Positions 1 through 10,490 are shown, counted from the first letter of the stretch. The stretch is 64,000 nucleotides of DNA from Eutreptiella sp. 'Long Island Sound 2002' (GCA_964036045.1 OZ038382.1:142302961-142366960); one strand, 5' to 3'. Program-made: numbers and translations. Notes: generated by a model not told the origin, from the sequence alone.

Positions 1-862
1 GCGTCGTACTTGACGCTGGTGCACTGCCGAACTTGCTGGGACTTCGCACGCGTTGCTACAGCACTGCCAACGCTGGCACGTGCTCGTCGTCGACCGTGGC
101 GCCTGTCTGGGACCTTCGCTGGCGCCGCCGCGATCTGCCGCAAACCGCTGCGTGTCTCTCCTCGGCCGCACGCTGACACTGATCGTCTCGGCATATTTCC
201 ACGTAAGGGCTGGGACGGGCGGACGTCGGAGTACAAGAATTTTGAGTGTCTATTTTTTTTCGCTCAGAATGTGTCAGGGTGGACAAGGCCCGTACAAGAA
301 TTTTGAAGCGGGTTGCTGGGGGTCACGCTAGACACCCTCCTTGACACCGCCGGCCTTGTTGCCTTTTGCCCGAGCTCTGCTGCTTTCAGTCAACGGATCG
401 AAAACCCTTCGCCTTTGCGATGTCGATTTTTGACCAAATACTCCTTTTGCATTTTCTCCAAAACTCGTGAGCCAGTCCAGTTTCGTGAAAACCCTCCAAC
501 GCTGTCCTCCATCAGCACAAGACACGGAGCATGAAGACCTTTTGGAGCAGATTTGGCTCAGTGTTGCACAAATTCTTGTACGGGCCTTGTCCACACTGAC
601 ACATTCTGAGCTGCAAAATGCAGGGAGGACAGAATGTAATAATAAAATGCATAAAAACACACAAGGTACTTACACTGCACTGTCAACAGGCGACATCTGC
701 CCTTTTTACTATGATCTGACGCTGGCACGGGGATTACGCGCCCCCCTTTGCGGCGCCTGCGGCTCGGCCTGCCGGTCTGTTGCCGGCCTGCCGACGATCT
801 GTTGCCGAGCCTCTCAATAAGCCACTTGGTGGCCAGCAGGGAGGCATACCGAATCTGCGTCA
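1..862. other. Flank without a recognisable gene
   Basis: No open frame here resembles a known family; the short frames overlap on both strands in GC-rich sequence. The only structure I see is the fold-back repeat at 231-611. At 863 the sequence changes abruptly to LTR sequence of element 1, so 862/863 is an insertion, deletion or rearrangement junction. Confidence 0.6.
231..611. repeat. Fold-back (inverted) repeat pair
   Basis: An arm of about 40 bp at 261-302 (CTCAGAATGTGTCAG, then GGACAAGGCCCGTACAAG) recurs in reverse complement at about 569-611, with one or two mismatches. A 15-bp unit, GTACAAGAATTTTGA, is also repeated directly at 231-245 and 291-305. The arms enclose about 270 bp without a convincing ORF. 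This looks like the remnant of a small non-autonomous inverted-repeat element. No target duplication was recognised. Confidence 0.6.
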
Positions 863-2285
863 GTAGACTTAGTCCAGCGCTATGGAGTTGACCATTGGGA
901 CATGGGCGAAGCACTTGCCACGTATGACTCCATATATCTTCCTACAAACGGAGATATATAACATGGGAGTGAGCATATCGAAGCACATACCATGCATATA
1001 ACACATACCCTCAAAACGTGGCTCCCACCATGATATGCTATGCCCCTCCATGGACATAACTTCACGTTAAAAATATGTAGGAACCCAAGAAAAGTTACTA
1101 TGCAACACCAACACTCATGTGGTACACTCGAAAGTCGCATTAAAATATTTGGTTGCACGGTCCAGGAGTTATATATCACTTTCTACCCTCTTGACCATTA
1201 TCCCTTGCTACACCGGGCATGTGTACACACCAAAGGCGTTTGATGCTTCCCAAATTAAGTTGAGACCAAGGCAGTTCGAACCCAATTCTCGCAATTGATA
1301 TTCCCCGCCATGAGCCGGAGATATGATTCTTCAAAGTGGCCTCACGAATCACTTTTATTTCGACTATATCTCCAAGCAAAATGAAGGGCACAACAAAAGG
1401 AAGGTTGATTCGTGATCGGGGAAAATGTATGACCAATGGAGATTCATCATATCAAGTGCGGCGATGTCGAAGTCGAAAGTCCGATTCTGAAAGTCTGAAA
1501 AAATCGGATTAATTTTGCGAGTGTATAATATGAAAGTTGCGGAAGCAACGAACCGGTTACTGATGAACCTTGACCCTTCATCGGGGTTTCCGCCAAAATA
1601 TCTGTAAATAACAGTTAACCAATCGGTTACCGCAAAAACGCGAGCCAACTGACAGTCGCCGATACATTGACAATCAGAACGGAAGGCTGAAAAATTACGG
1701 AAACTTTATGATAAAAAAAACCCTGTTGATTCCTGATATTCTGATATATAAATCTCAGCTTCATGGCGGTGCCTCGGTACTGAATATGGCCGTTCATAGC
1801 CGGAATGGCGGAAAACCTATCACACTATCACATCGGGTCAGGCCAGGTGGATGGGAGAGTATGATATCAGACAATGTCGGCTTGCCGGCACATAGATACA
1901 CACCCCAAGTGACCCAAAGATGGCCACGGGGGTCCGAACCGGCTTCATCCCCCTTCTCAGAGCGTTGTATCTGCTCGGAAGTCATTGAAGAGAGGACGGG
2001 AGGACCCCAATGGGCTCCAAACCCCCCCCCATGTCCCAAGGACACATAGAGGCCCCACACACGTCGTAGGCGTCGCCCATGCCCCAAGTCAGGGGTGAGG
2101 ACACTCGTAATCGGTGCCCTACGCCATATCCCGTCTCCTCTTGATCTACAACATGGACCAAGGGGATCAAAGATAGAGAAACGTCGTCGGTCGACCTAAA
2201 AAAGTATACCACAATGAAATATATATGTGGAGATCGAGTGAAGGGGGTATATGGCCAATCAAGGCCCGAAAATCTCCGGATGAAC
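863..2285 (-). repeat. 3' LTR of element 1 (truncated)
   Basis: It is homologous over its whole length to 23434-24854 (opposite strand), and from its 863 end up to about 1946 to 11656-12743. In element orientation it starts at 2285 with GTTCATCC, directly after a purine-rich tract. It stops at 863, while the other copies continue for about 1.25 kb to the primer-binding site, so the 3' part of this LTR is missing. Confidence 0.8.
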
Positions 2286-2286
2286 G

Positions 2287-2301
2287 CCCCCACCCATCTC
2301 C
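2287..2301 (-). other. Polypurine tract of element 1
   Basis: On the minus strand it reads GGAGATGGGTGGGGG, ending one or two bases before the LTR start. This is the expected place and composition for the plus-strand DNA primer of an LTR retrotransposon. Confidence 0.65.
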
Positions 2302-2339
2302 GAAGCAGGAAAACAAACAAAAATGCCAAGGGGGATCCA

Positions 2340-3893
2340 TTACGGTGCTACAGCAGCCACCAAATGGACCAACACGTCCTTGACATCCAAAGTAATGTTA
2401 TTTTTCTTCAGATACTCCATCCAGACCGTGGTGTACCTCGGCACAAAGCTGCTCGGAGGCTTCCACGAATCCCCGGAGGCGGCGAATCCCTTCCGACGGA
2501 CTTTATAAAGCCTCCTCCCAGGCGTCCCCGGGTCTGGCTTGTCCGCCAGGATCCTCTCGGCGGTGAAGTCGTCGTCCTCACCCTCGTCGTCCGAGTCCAC
2601 ATCGCCGGCCGTGAACTCGAAGGTGACGGGACGTCCGCTGGGGTCTGGTGCTGGGGGACGAAGCTGGGTATGGTCGCGGTCCAGGATCTTGTTATCCCCC
2701 ACACGAACCGCATACACATCCTGCCTGACCTTCCGCACGATTACCCCCGGCACATACCAAGACGCCTGCCGATGCCTGGACAGGACATCCTTGTGGTGCC
2801 GCTCCACCCACACGGTGTCTTGGAGAGCATACTTCTGGACTTTTCCCTGCTTGAAGTACTTGGCCCTCTTCTCATGCTCTTCCTGAAGTGCTTTGCACAC
2901 CTTGGCCGCCGTGTCGTCCGCCTCAGCCATCATAGCGTTCGCATCCCGGGCCACTTTGCCATGGTTCAACCACGGGAGAGTGCGTGACACTCGATCCCGT
3001 AGGAACAGGATGCGATGGGGGGACAGTCCAGTGGGTCCCAGAAGGTCGTGGTACGCCTGGATTACTCCCCACAGCGAATTATACCAGTTCCGGCCCGGTT
3101 CGTCAATGTGCAGCTGGCGGAACTTCTCGAACATCTGCCGCCCAGCCACCTCAGCCCGGCCATTCGACCGGCTGTGGTACGCCACGGTCTTGGCGTGCCG
3201 AATCCCCATGTGCTTGCACATCGTCTTGAACCACGTCCCCACAAATTGACTGCCCCGATCGCTGCAGATGACAGCTGGGACATCAAAAATCGTCAGCCAA
3301 TGCCTGATCATGGCATTAGCGACGGTCTTTGCCTGCAGCCCCACTCCATGCTTGTCCTTCTTGTCCTTCTTCTTGGACTTCTTGCCCGGGACCGCCACGA
3401 TATACCCGCTGTGCCTGTCCACCGCCAGGATGACACAGTCGTAGGTCTCTCCTTCCACGGTGACCTCAGGCATGGCGAATACATCCATGGCCACGGACCG
3501 CATAGGGGCTTCCGGTATAGCCGTGTACACCGGGTTGCCAGCCGTGGAGTGGTTGGGGCTCTTCGTGGCCCGACATACGGCGCAGTCGCTGCAGTACTTG
3601 TCCAGGAGGGCGTAGTACCCTGGTGGGAACTTGAAGCGCCACTCCAGGTCCTGCTGCATCTTGTCCCGACCAGGATGCATGAGCTGGGCGTTATGCCAGT
3701 GGTCAATGAGTTCCTCCATTCGAGTCTCTGGGACCAATAGCTTGTCCTTGAGGAACAGTTTGTCCCCATCCTCGGTCGAGCCCTCAGGCCATTCGTCGTC
3801 CGACGGGGCACTCACGGCGTTCCAGTACTTGCTCCAGTGCTCGGATGCCGCATAGTTATCCGACCAGTCCTCTGTGAGCACCGACCTGACTAG
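2340..3893 (-). CDS. Integrase with C-terminal chromodomain (element 1 Pol)
   Basis: The enzyme inserts retrotransposon cDNA into chromatin. Numbering from 3881, a zinc-binding HHCC module is visible (H63 and H69, then CSDCAVC with C100 and C103). The catalytic core shows D123 (MDVFAM), D188 (CSDRGSQF) and E224 (RAEVAGR), with 35 residues between the last two, the classic DD35E spacing. A basic linker and an acidic stretch (DSDDEGEDDDF) lead into a chromodomain at about residues 439-500 (AERILADK through SWKPPSSFVPRY), which in this lineage guides integration to marked chromatin. The frame is the same as RT-RNase H upstream and is separated from it only by a UAG at 3896-3894. The first listed codon is a GTG, so this is the C-terminal part of a Pol polyprotein and not a separately initiated gene. 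Confidence 0.92.
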   Translation of the reverse strand, partial: LVRSVLTEDWSDNYAASEHWSKYWNAVSAPSDDEWPEGSTEDGDKLFLKDKLLVPETRMEELIDHWHNAQLMHPGRDKMQQDLEWRFKFPPGYYALLDKYCSDCAVCRATKSPNHSTAGNPVYTAIPEAPMRSVAMDVFAMPEVTVEGETYDCVILAVDRHSGYIVAVPGKKSKKKDKKDKHGVGLQAKTVANAMIRHWLTIFDVPAVICSDRGSQFVGTWFKTMCKHMGIRHAKTVAYHSRSNGRAEVAGRQMFEKFRQLHIDEPGRNWYNSLWGVIQAYHDLLGPTGLSPHRILFLRDRVSRTLPWLNHGKVARDANAMMAEADDTAAKVCKALQEEHEKRAKYFKQGKVQKYALQDTVWVERHHKDVLSRHRQASWYVPGVIVRKVRQDVYAVRVGDNKILDRDHTQLRPPAPDPSGRPVTFEFTAGDVDSDDEGEDDDFTAERILADKPDPGTPGRRLYKVRRKGFAASGDSWKPPSSFVPRYTTVWMEYLKKNNITLDVKDVLVHLVAAVAP

Positions 3894-3896
3894 CTA
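3894..3896 (-). other. In-frame UAG between RNase H and integrase
   Basis: The RT-RNase H and integrase frames are in register and interrupted only by this TAG, with coding sense on both sides. Element 3 has no stop at the equivalent place, so I read this as a private nonsense mutation. Readthrough cannot be excluded. Confidence 0.7.
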
Positions 3897-6044
3897 TACA
3901 GGGGCCACCATCCATTGCTCGAGGGTTTCCTCTCGAATAGCTTGGACTCGGGCGCCCCGGAACTTGGCCAGGTCCGTACGGTTTGCCATCACCACAAAGC
4001 ACTTGACCCCCTCTTGCTCCATGGCCTTCTCTATCTCGATGATGCGCTTGGCCTCCTTGGTCTCCTCAGCGTCCCCATGGCGGGATATGTCCATCCAAGC
4101 CTTGCCCGCGGGGTAGGCCCATCGACTGAGGCAATCTGCCACAGTGTTGTCCTTCCCCGGGACGTATACGACGCTGAGGTCGAACTTGGCGAACATCTCA
4201 TGCCATCGGGCCCTCCTTGCCGCTGGTCCCGAGGGGGTGTCGATGTGCTCCTTGTGCCAGCTCTGCAAGGACTGATGGTCCGTGCAAACCACCACCGGTT
4301 GCAATCCGATGTGGCCAGACCACTTCCTGAGCGCACAAACAATGGCGTACATCTCCTTCTCCCTCGCAGTCCAGGTTCGACTTTGGCCCTCGGCCAGGAT
4401 CCGGCTCCAAAGCGCCACGGGTACGTGTGACCCGTCGTCCCGAATCTGCTCGAGGACTGCCCCTACAGCATAGTCCGAGGTGTCCGTCCGTAGCACGAGT
4501 CCCTTGTCCGGGTCCACCAGGAATAGCCCCAGCTGCCCCAGGAGTTGCTCCTTCAGGCGGCCGAACGCATCTTCGGCCTCAGGGGTCCAGGCAAGCTTCT
4601 TCTTGCTCCCCTTCCGGCCATCGAACTTGCCCACCTGCAGCATCTTGTGCAGCGGCCCCGACAGTTCTGCATACATCCAGACATAGCCCGAACAGTAGTT
4701 GCAGAACCCCATGAAGGATCGGAGTTCGCTGATGGTCTGGGGCTTCTCCCAGTGGTGCAGGGACGCCAGTTTCCCAGGCATGGGACGGCGTTGCCCGTGA
4801 CCAACCACGTGACCCGCGAACTCCACTTCCTTCACGAAGAGTGAGGCTTTGGTGGGCTTGCACACCATGTTGTGCTTGTCCATCTCGCTGAGCACTCGGC
4901 GCAGATCCTTCTCATGCGCTTCGATGAGCTCATCCTCAGTCACGTCCTCAGTGCCGGACCCGATGATGATGTCGTCCACAAGGGGGTCGGCACAGTCCCG
5001 GACAGGACCAAGTAGGTCCTCCATCATGCGCTGGAAAGCGGCGTTGCCATTCTTGGCGCCCATAGGCACCACTTTCCACTGCATGGGCCCCAGCGGCGTC
5101 GACATCGCTGTGCAGGGCCTGGAGTCCGGGTGTAGCGGCATCTGGTGATAGCCGTGTTTCAGGTCCAACACCGTAAAGATCCGCTTTGTCTGTTGCTTTT
5201 GGAGGATGGTGTCGATCAGAGGAAGCGAGTACGAGTCGTGCTCGGTTTGCTCGTTCAAACCCCTGTAGTCTACCACCAACCTCCACTCGCCCTTCTCCTT
5301 CTTGGGCACGATAAAGGCTGGGCTGGCCCACTCACTGTCGGAGGGTTCGATCCAGCCCCGCTCAATAAACTCGGCCAACAACATCTTCATGGCCTCAGCC
5401 CGATCGCCCTGAAGTTGGTACTCCCGATGACGATAGATCTTGTGGTTCGGCTTCAGCTTGATCCTCGCTGTGCCAAACCTGCCACGATCTGGAGGGTTCT
5501 TGTTGGCGACACCGCTGAATAGCCGCGGGTAGGCATTGATCAGCCTCCCCTTCAGCTCGGCGACCTTCGGGTTCTCTTGGGCCTCTTCGGCTGCTTGCTT
5601 CGGTATCGATACAACAGACCGCACTGCGGTATAGGCCTCTTCCGGGTCCGAGTCCGACTTCTCCTTGTCCGATATGCCGTCTTCATCGTCGTGGGGCGCG
5701 CTTCCCACCGATAATCTTCGGAAATTTGCAGCATCGGGCTGGTTCTTGTCGCTATCGGCCCCCATTCTTGGAAAATTGCACGTCGGCGGGTCCGACCCAA
5801 CCGGACCATCATATTGGTCCGCGATGTGATCCATGACCCTCGCCATGAACTCATCCTTCTCGGACTTGCCGGTGAACAACATCTTGTCATCCCAACAATG
5901 CAGAGATGTGACCATGGCCCGCCTTTTCTTGGCTGCCACACGGTCGTGCATCCCCATCCGCATGTAGTTGACAACGTGGTCGATCTCGGCGGAACAGGAC
6001 GTCAATGCCATCAATTGGCTGACCCGTCCCCTCCTTGGGCTCAA
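3897..6044 (-). CDS. Reverse transcriptase-RNase H (element 1 Pol)
   Basis: Numbering from 6044, the RT fingers and palm run from about residue 190 to 400: WASPAFIVPKK, LVVDYRGLN, VLDLKHGYHQMPL with catalytic D294, and LVDDIII with D357 and D358. LVDD replaces the more common YVDD or YIDD. The connection reads MPGKLASL and SFMGFCNYC. RNase H follows with RTDTSDYAVGAVL, AREKEMYAIV, CTDHQSLQ and NTVADCLSRW, giving the D-E-D-D set. The first ~20 residues probably belong to a shadow frame: genuine coding seems to enter near 6000 by a one-base frame change from the protease frame (that ORF overlaps by 157 nt). The product copies the element RNA and degrades the RNA strand. Confidence 0.92.
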
Positions 6045-7404
6045 ACATGACCTTCATGGGCACCGCCTCCACCCTACGGATGAATGCTTCATCACCCGTG
6101 GACTGGGCTTGCGCCCCATCCACCAGGAAAGCCTTGGTACCCCACGCTTGACCCGGGAAGGGCATTGATACACCCTTGGCGTCGATGAACAGCTCCTCCT
6201 CTGGCCCGAATGACATCTCGTTCAGGGTGATGGAGTCCAGCGTCGACTTGAGACCCTCCAGCGGACATGGGGTGGATGCTATACCGGTTATGACCAGAAT
6301 CCCCTTCGCTATATCCGCGACGATCTTCTCCACCGTACGTCTGGTATTGTTCAGGGACCCATGCCAATACATGGGCCCCCACTCCTTCAAACCCCAATGC
6401 CTGTGCCAGGCTGAGTCTCCTCGGTGCCAATGCCTCCTACACTTCCGTAAGAGTGGGGCATCCCGGGAAGCGAAGACGTCCGTCTCGGGCGCTTCCGCTC
6501 CCAGCGTCTGGATCATCCTATCATACACCTGCGGCGCCACTCCATACTCTGCGAGCTGAACTCCGCGGTCTCCTCTGGATTCGGCACCCACAGCTTGCAC
6601 CGCTCGGACGATCCGATCCTCTTCCTCAGCATTCCATTGGGATGATCCGCATGCATAGTCCGTGGACAGCCATGTAAGGCATTCATCATCCTCCCGGACC
6701 AGCGTTGCGCGATGGGGAAGGGCTCCAATGGCGTTTCCCACCATGAAGTCATACCCCATGATCATATCCCAATCTGTAATGTCGGCCACATAGAAGTTCC
6801 CGGATAGAGTGCTTCTCTTCGCCAAATCAGGGCGGTTCAAGCGCTCATGCTCCCAGAATTCCATACTGATAGTGGCCTCATGGGTACCACCACCCATAAT
6901 CTCTCCATTCGCCACCTTCAGGCGTACCGGTCTACGGCTGGGCTGCAGAGATTCATCCTTGAACAACCCTCTCCGGACCAGGCTCACCTGGGCACCCGTA
7001 TCCACCAAAACATCCACCACCAACTCCTCTTGTCCGCACCGTACACGCACCTTCAAGTGCAACTGCCGCTCGTCACCATGCGGTGTATGGACGACTCTCA
7101 CGGCATGCAACTCTAGCACATCCGGGTGCATCAGGACTTCGAGGGTATGGTCACGGATGGCGTAGATCTTGGGCTGGTCCTGCCCGTCCACAGGGCTCTC
7201 CGTGGTCGCTACTTCCTTCCTGCCACGTCCCTTGCCCACAGAAGCTTCCCTTGGCAGGGCGCTCCAGGGGTTGGGAGTGGCGAAATTCAGTGGTTTTTGC
7301 TCTTCTGGAGCCTTCTTCGGCACCCGATGTGCCTTCGCCTTCTCTGGGATTCCACTGATTTTCGGAGGAGAGACCTCCGAGGTCCCACTCCCGTGGGGGC
7401 TCCT
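5887..7404 (-). CDS. Aspartic protease and degenerate Dam-like domain (element 1 Pol)
   Basis: The frame is open directly after the Gag UAG (7407-7405). Numbering from 7323, the retropepsin has VDVLVDTGAQVSLV with catalytic D108, and a later hydrophobic strand, DWDMIMGYDFM, equivalent to the flap-side ILG motif. Residues ~270-340 (TDVFASRDAP through KGILVIT) align in order with the Dam-like domain of element 3 (YDAFANRENKR through QAILVVPLW). Where element 3 has WINPP, this copy has YWHGSL, so the methylase-type motif is lost. Real coding probably leaves this frame near 6000; the tail to 5887 is out of frame with RT. Protease role: maturation of the Gag-Pol polyprotein. Confidence 0.85.
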   Translation of the reverse strand, partial: RSPHGSGTSEVSPPKISGIPEKAKAHRVPKKAPEEQKPLNFATPNPWSALPREASVGKGRGRKEVATTESPVDGQDQPKIYAIRDHTLEVLMHPDVLELHAVRVVHTPHGDERQLHLKVRVRCGQEELVVDVLVDTGAQVSLVRRGLFKDESLQPSRRPVRLKVANGEIMGGGTHEATISMEFWEHERLNRPDLAKRSTLSGNFYVADITDWDMIMGYDFMVGNAIGALPHRATLVREDDECLTWLSTDYACGSSQWNAEEEDRIVRAVQAVGAESRGDRGVQLAEYGVAPQVYDRMIQTLGAEAPETDVFASRDAPLLRKCRRHWHRGDSAWHRHWGLKEWGPMYWHGSLNNTRRTVEKIVADIAKGILVITGIASTPCPLEGLKSTLDSITLNEMSFGPEEELFIDAKGVSMPFPGQAWGTKAFLVDGAQAQSTGDEAFIRRVEAVPMKVMFEPKEGTGQPIDGIDVLFRRDRPRCQLHADGDARPCGSQEKAGHGHISALLG

Positions 7405-7407
7405 CTA
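7384..7407 (-). promoter_or_regulatory. Gag/Pol junction: in-frame UAG with downstream stem-loop
   Basis: TAG at 7407-7405 separates the nucleocapsid frame from the protease frame, and the two are in the same register. Seven nucleotides after it comes CCCAC-GGGA-GTGGG (7397-7384), a 5-bp stem with a tetraloop. Spacing and layout resemble the readthrough signals of gammaretroviruses. Element 3 has the same in-frame UAG at the same junction, which supports programmed readthrough over chance mutation. Confidence 0.6.
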
Positions 7408-8030
7408 GACATGGCCTGCCGCAGCTCCCTCCTGCTGCGATCCGCTCAGACCTTGTCCACCACGTTGCTGGGCTTTGAGTTCCTCCAACGTCCTCAACAT
7501 GTCCTCAGCAACCTCCTCGATCGACCTCACGCGTCGGTCTGGGCCGGTGTCCTCCACCGTAGCCTTTTCCTCCGCCTTTCCCTTCGCCCTTTCTTGGCCT
7601 TTTCCACCGTCTCCGCCCTTTGGCTTCCAATCGGCAATTCGTTGCTCCTTGGGCTTCCTGTCAGGATGGGCGGCAAAGTAGGTCTTCTTGTCCTCCTCAT
7701 ATACCTTGCAATGCCGGTGGTCATGTGCATGGTTGTTCCCCTTGCCGTAGCAGACCCAGCAACCGGTGTGCTGCGATCTGTACTCGCAGAACGAGAGCGG
7801 CGAGTTCCCGATCCTCCGCGGTTCTTTGTGGTTCTTGGACCTGGGGTCCAGGCGGTTCCACCTGGACCAGTCCTGCCCTTTCTCCTTCATGTTGTGCGCC
7901 ACGAACGCGAAAAAGTGGGCCTCTTCATGATCCTCCGAGGTGGTCGGGGTCCAGAGATCTTGGCCGCTTGCACCCCCTTCCGCCGTGATGCCGACCGTGT
8001 CCCCCTTGACCTCTCGCGGTGGTGGCGATC
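7408..8030 (-). CDS. Gag nucleocapsid part (element 1), in a shifted frame
   Basis: This frame contains a Cys/His cluster, CWVCYGKGNNHAHDHRHC (about 7755-7700). It starts C-X2-C and ends with closely spaced His and Cys, like a variant retroviral zinc knuckle, followed by a K/G/E-rich basic tail. It is one base out of register with the capsid frame upstream. The switch must lie near 8010-8030, where the sense of the capsid frame degrades (SRGTRSASRRKG) while this frame becomes sensible (EVKGDTVGITAEGG). It reads into the UAG at 7407. Expected role: binding genomic RNA during packaging. Confidence 0.7.
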
Positions 8031-10490
8031 TTCTCGATTGCCTCGATGTCCATGGCCTTGTCGATCCTGCACGTGGGCCTCGTTCTTGGCGTTGAGCTTC
8101 AGCTCCACCGTGATGTACTTCACGATCTCGTCCAGGCTCATGCGGGCGAAGATGACCTGCATCCTCAGCGGCTCTCCGCGCCTCCACTCCACGTTGTTGA
8201 GGCGCATCAGCCTTTGCCCCATGGTGTCGCCGAATACCTCCACGTAGACGGCGTCCTTCAACCCAAACCATCGGCTGGGCTCGCCGAGGTTTCGCCGGAA
8301 CAACTCCATTATTCTGGCGTGGGTGTCCTCCGATGCCATGATCCGTACGGCCACGCGCTTCTTTGCTCTCTTCTTCTCTTCATCATCCACTCTTCTCTTC
8401 CAGTGCCCGGGGAGGACATCCTTCAGCAGGTGTCGGATCTCGCTGGCCTCATTCCAGTCCTCCACCAGCTTGAGGCTTCTTCGGTACTTGCGGATGTACC
8501 GATTCCATTCTCGGACCCTCAGTTCCCCGCGCTCCAGCGGGTGCGGAATGGACCACAAATCCTCCAACTTCTGGTTGGGGGCATCCGATCGCTCTTCATC
8601 CTCCAGCCACTGGAGGCAGGCCTGCTCCGTCTGGATCACTCCCTCGCGGATCTGATCCCTGAGCTCCTCCTTCAGGTCCTGCGCCAGCCTGTGTGGGAAT
8701 GTCCGACATACCCACTTGTCCCTTGGCGCTCCCCTCATCTCACCGACGACCTCCTCGGCGAAGTCCTCCCAATCCAGGATGAAGTCATCCAGGTTGGAGG
8801 GGTTGCCATCGTAGTAGGGGATTTTGATTCCCCTGAGGTTGTCAAATCTGATGGCATCTCTGACGTCCGCAGCCACCACTCCACCGAGACGGATACCACC
8901 TGTGGCCGGGGGGTGTGAGTACACTCCCCGTACATCCCTCTCCTCCATGGAGTGCGGTCCAGTTGGGCCTGAACCCATGGGGTTTGGAATGCGGGAAGGG
9001 CTTACTCCACCGGCTGTCCATATCCCCGTGTTGGGGTCCTTCACCCACAGGTTTCCGCCTGGATGGCCTCGACCATGTCCGTCGGCGCTTCCCATGGTTC
9101 GCCCCTGCATGGTCTGGCTCTGGATCTCCTCTTCCAGATAAACTGCATGGGCAGTCGTAGTGGTCGGTGGATCCTGGGCGGCATGGGACATCTGTACCGT
9201 CAGGCTCCTCAGGTCCGTGGTTACGTGCCCTTCCCGCATGGACCCAGCCGGTGCCGTTTGCTCTTCGAGCATTGTGGATTCCCTGAACATGGGAACAAAC
9301 GGCAGCGCACCCGGGTCAACACGCGGAGGCGCGTAGGGTGCCTCTGCAGGGCCGCCCATGGGTTTCTCCATGGCGCCCCTGAGGGTCTTAACCCGCTCCA
9401 CCAGCTCTGCCGCTGCCGGCTTTGCCGGGAGCTCCGGACCCGAGGCGAGGGGTTGTGACTCCTCTAGCCTTTTCAGGCGTCCCGACATGGCCTCCACCAG
9501 GTGGAGGAGGCTATCCACCACTCGCTGCTGCTTCTGCAGGGCCAGCTCCAGATTCTCCCGGTACCGGTCCTGTTCCACTCGCAGCTCTGCCATGTCTCTC
9601 TCTGCTGCCAACTGGTCATCCAGGATCCCCGCGACAGCCTCCTCTAGGCCGTCCTTCGCGTTGTCCAGGTGGTCGAGGTGCTGCACGATGGCGTCCATCC
9701 CCATCTTTGGGTACTTGCAGATGAGGAAGGACACGTGCTCGCAGTGGCACTCAACGTGCTTTCCACCAGATCCGGCGCATCCCACGGTTCCCGGCGCCTC
9801 GGACTCCTCCGCCATGGGTGTGTCGCCCATGCTATCCCGCGTTGGCTCCGTGTGCCGGGCCACAGGCGCCGTTCTGGCTCTGGCAGGCCTCTCCAACGCC
9901 TCGGCGTCATGCTCCAGGCTGGGTTCTGGGGCCGTGTTCGCCCTTGTGGGCGGTCTGGCCGTCTCCTCCGACTCCGAAGGTTGCTCATAAGCTGTCCGAT
10001 AGCCCTCGGAGTGCTTCTCGGAATCCACAGCTGACCACAGCCTGACCGGGCTGGGATCCGTCTCCATCGCCCTGGCTTCCGCCGCGGGTTTTGGGGACCC
10101 ACGCTTCCGGTAACGCCGAGCCCTGCCGTTGCTACCAGTCTCCTCCAACTCCTCCGCAGCGGAGCGGAGATTGCAAGCCTTGCGGCATTGCCTTTCGCAA
10201 ATGGAGGCCAGGTCCTCCATGTCCAGCCCATGTCCAGCAAGGGCTCTCCGTTCTGAGCATCTTCGCTCTTCTCGGGCTTCCCAGTCCGGCGTCGACTCGA
10301 CGGACTCCACGATCTGCACCCAGGGCGTCCTTGGGCAGGGCTCATGAGGGCCCAAGTCCCCGGCGCGGCGGTAGGGGGCAGGTACTCCTCTGCTACCATA
10401 AAGAAGGTCCCTACCAGGACCGGCCCCTGCTGTACCCCTTCCACCATAACCCGTCACTCCCAAGTTCTTGCTCCTCACCAGGGTCTGCAT
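7887..10490 (-). CDS. Gag polyprotein, matrix/capsid part (element 1)
   Basis: This is an 867-codon ORF starting at an ATG (10490-10488) that lies inside the 5' LTR, 91 nt upstream of its end, and running through the primer-binding site (translated GSRG). The N-terminal half is acidic and low complexity. A coiled-coil-like stretch (LAAERDMAELRVEQ, then ENLELALQKQQRVVDSLLHL) precedes the capsid. The capsid domain begins near LRGIKIPYYDGNPSNLDDFI and continues through FPHRLAQDLKEEL and DWNEASEIRHLLKDVL, the usual Ty3-type capsid layout. The last ~40 residues are probably out of frame because of a frameshift near 8010. The start is supported by the solo LTR at 23434-26120, which carries the same ATG and a conserved downstream frame. 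Confidence 0.8.
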   Translation of the reverse strand: MQTLVRSKNLGVTGYGGRGTAGAGPGRDLLYGSRGVPAPYRRAGDLGPHEPCPRTPWVQIVESVESTPDWEAREERRCSERRALAGHGLDMEDLASICERQCRKACNLRSAAEELEETGSNGRARRYRKRGSPKPAAEARAMETDPSPVRLWSAVDSEKHSEGYRTAYEQPSESEETARPPTRANTAPEPSLEHDAEALERPARARTAPVARHTEPTRDSMGDTPMAEESEAPGTVGCAGSGGKHVECHCEHVSFLICKYPKMGMDAIVQHLDHLDNAKDGLEEAVAGILDDQLAAERDMAELRVEQDRYRENLELALQKQQRVVDSLLHLVEAMSGRLKRLEESQPLASGPELPAKPAAAELVERVKTLRGAMEKPMGGPAEAPYAPPRVDPGALPFVPMFRESTMLEEQTAPAGSMREGHVTTDLRSLTVQMSHAAQDPPTTTTAHAVYLEEEIQSQTMQGRTMGSADGHGRGHPGGNLWVKDPNTGIWTAGGVSPSRIPNPMGSGPTGPHSMEERDVRGVYSHPPATGGIRLGGVVAADVRDAIRFDNLRGIKIPYYDGNPSNLDDFILDWEDFAEEVVGEMRGAPRDKWVCRTFPHRLAQDLKEELRDQIREGVIQTEQACLQWLEDEERSDAPNQKLEDLWSIPHPLERGELRVREWNRYIRKYRRSLKLVEDWNEASEIRHLLKDVLPGHWKRRVDDEEKKRAKKRVAVRIMASEDTHARIMELFRRNLGEPSRWFGLKDAVYVEVFGDTMGQRLMRLNNVEWRRGEPLRMQVIFARMSLDEIVKYITVELKLNAKNEAHVQDRQGHGHRGNREDRHHRERSRGTRSASRRKGVQAAKISGPRPPRRIMKRPTFSRSWRTT
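10387..10398 (-). other. Primer-binding site of element 1 (initiator tRNA-Met)
   Basis: The minus strand reads TGGTAGCAGAGG immediately after the LTR end. TGGTAGCAGAG is complementary to the 3' end (CTCTGCTACCA) of an initiator tRNA-Met with a 5'-AGCAGAG acceptor strand. The identical 12-mer follows the 5' LTR of element 3. The solo LTR at 23434-26120 diverges exactly at this point, confirming the LTR end. The site lies within the Gag reading frame. Confidence 0.85.
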
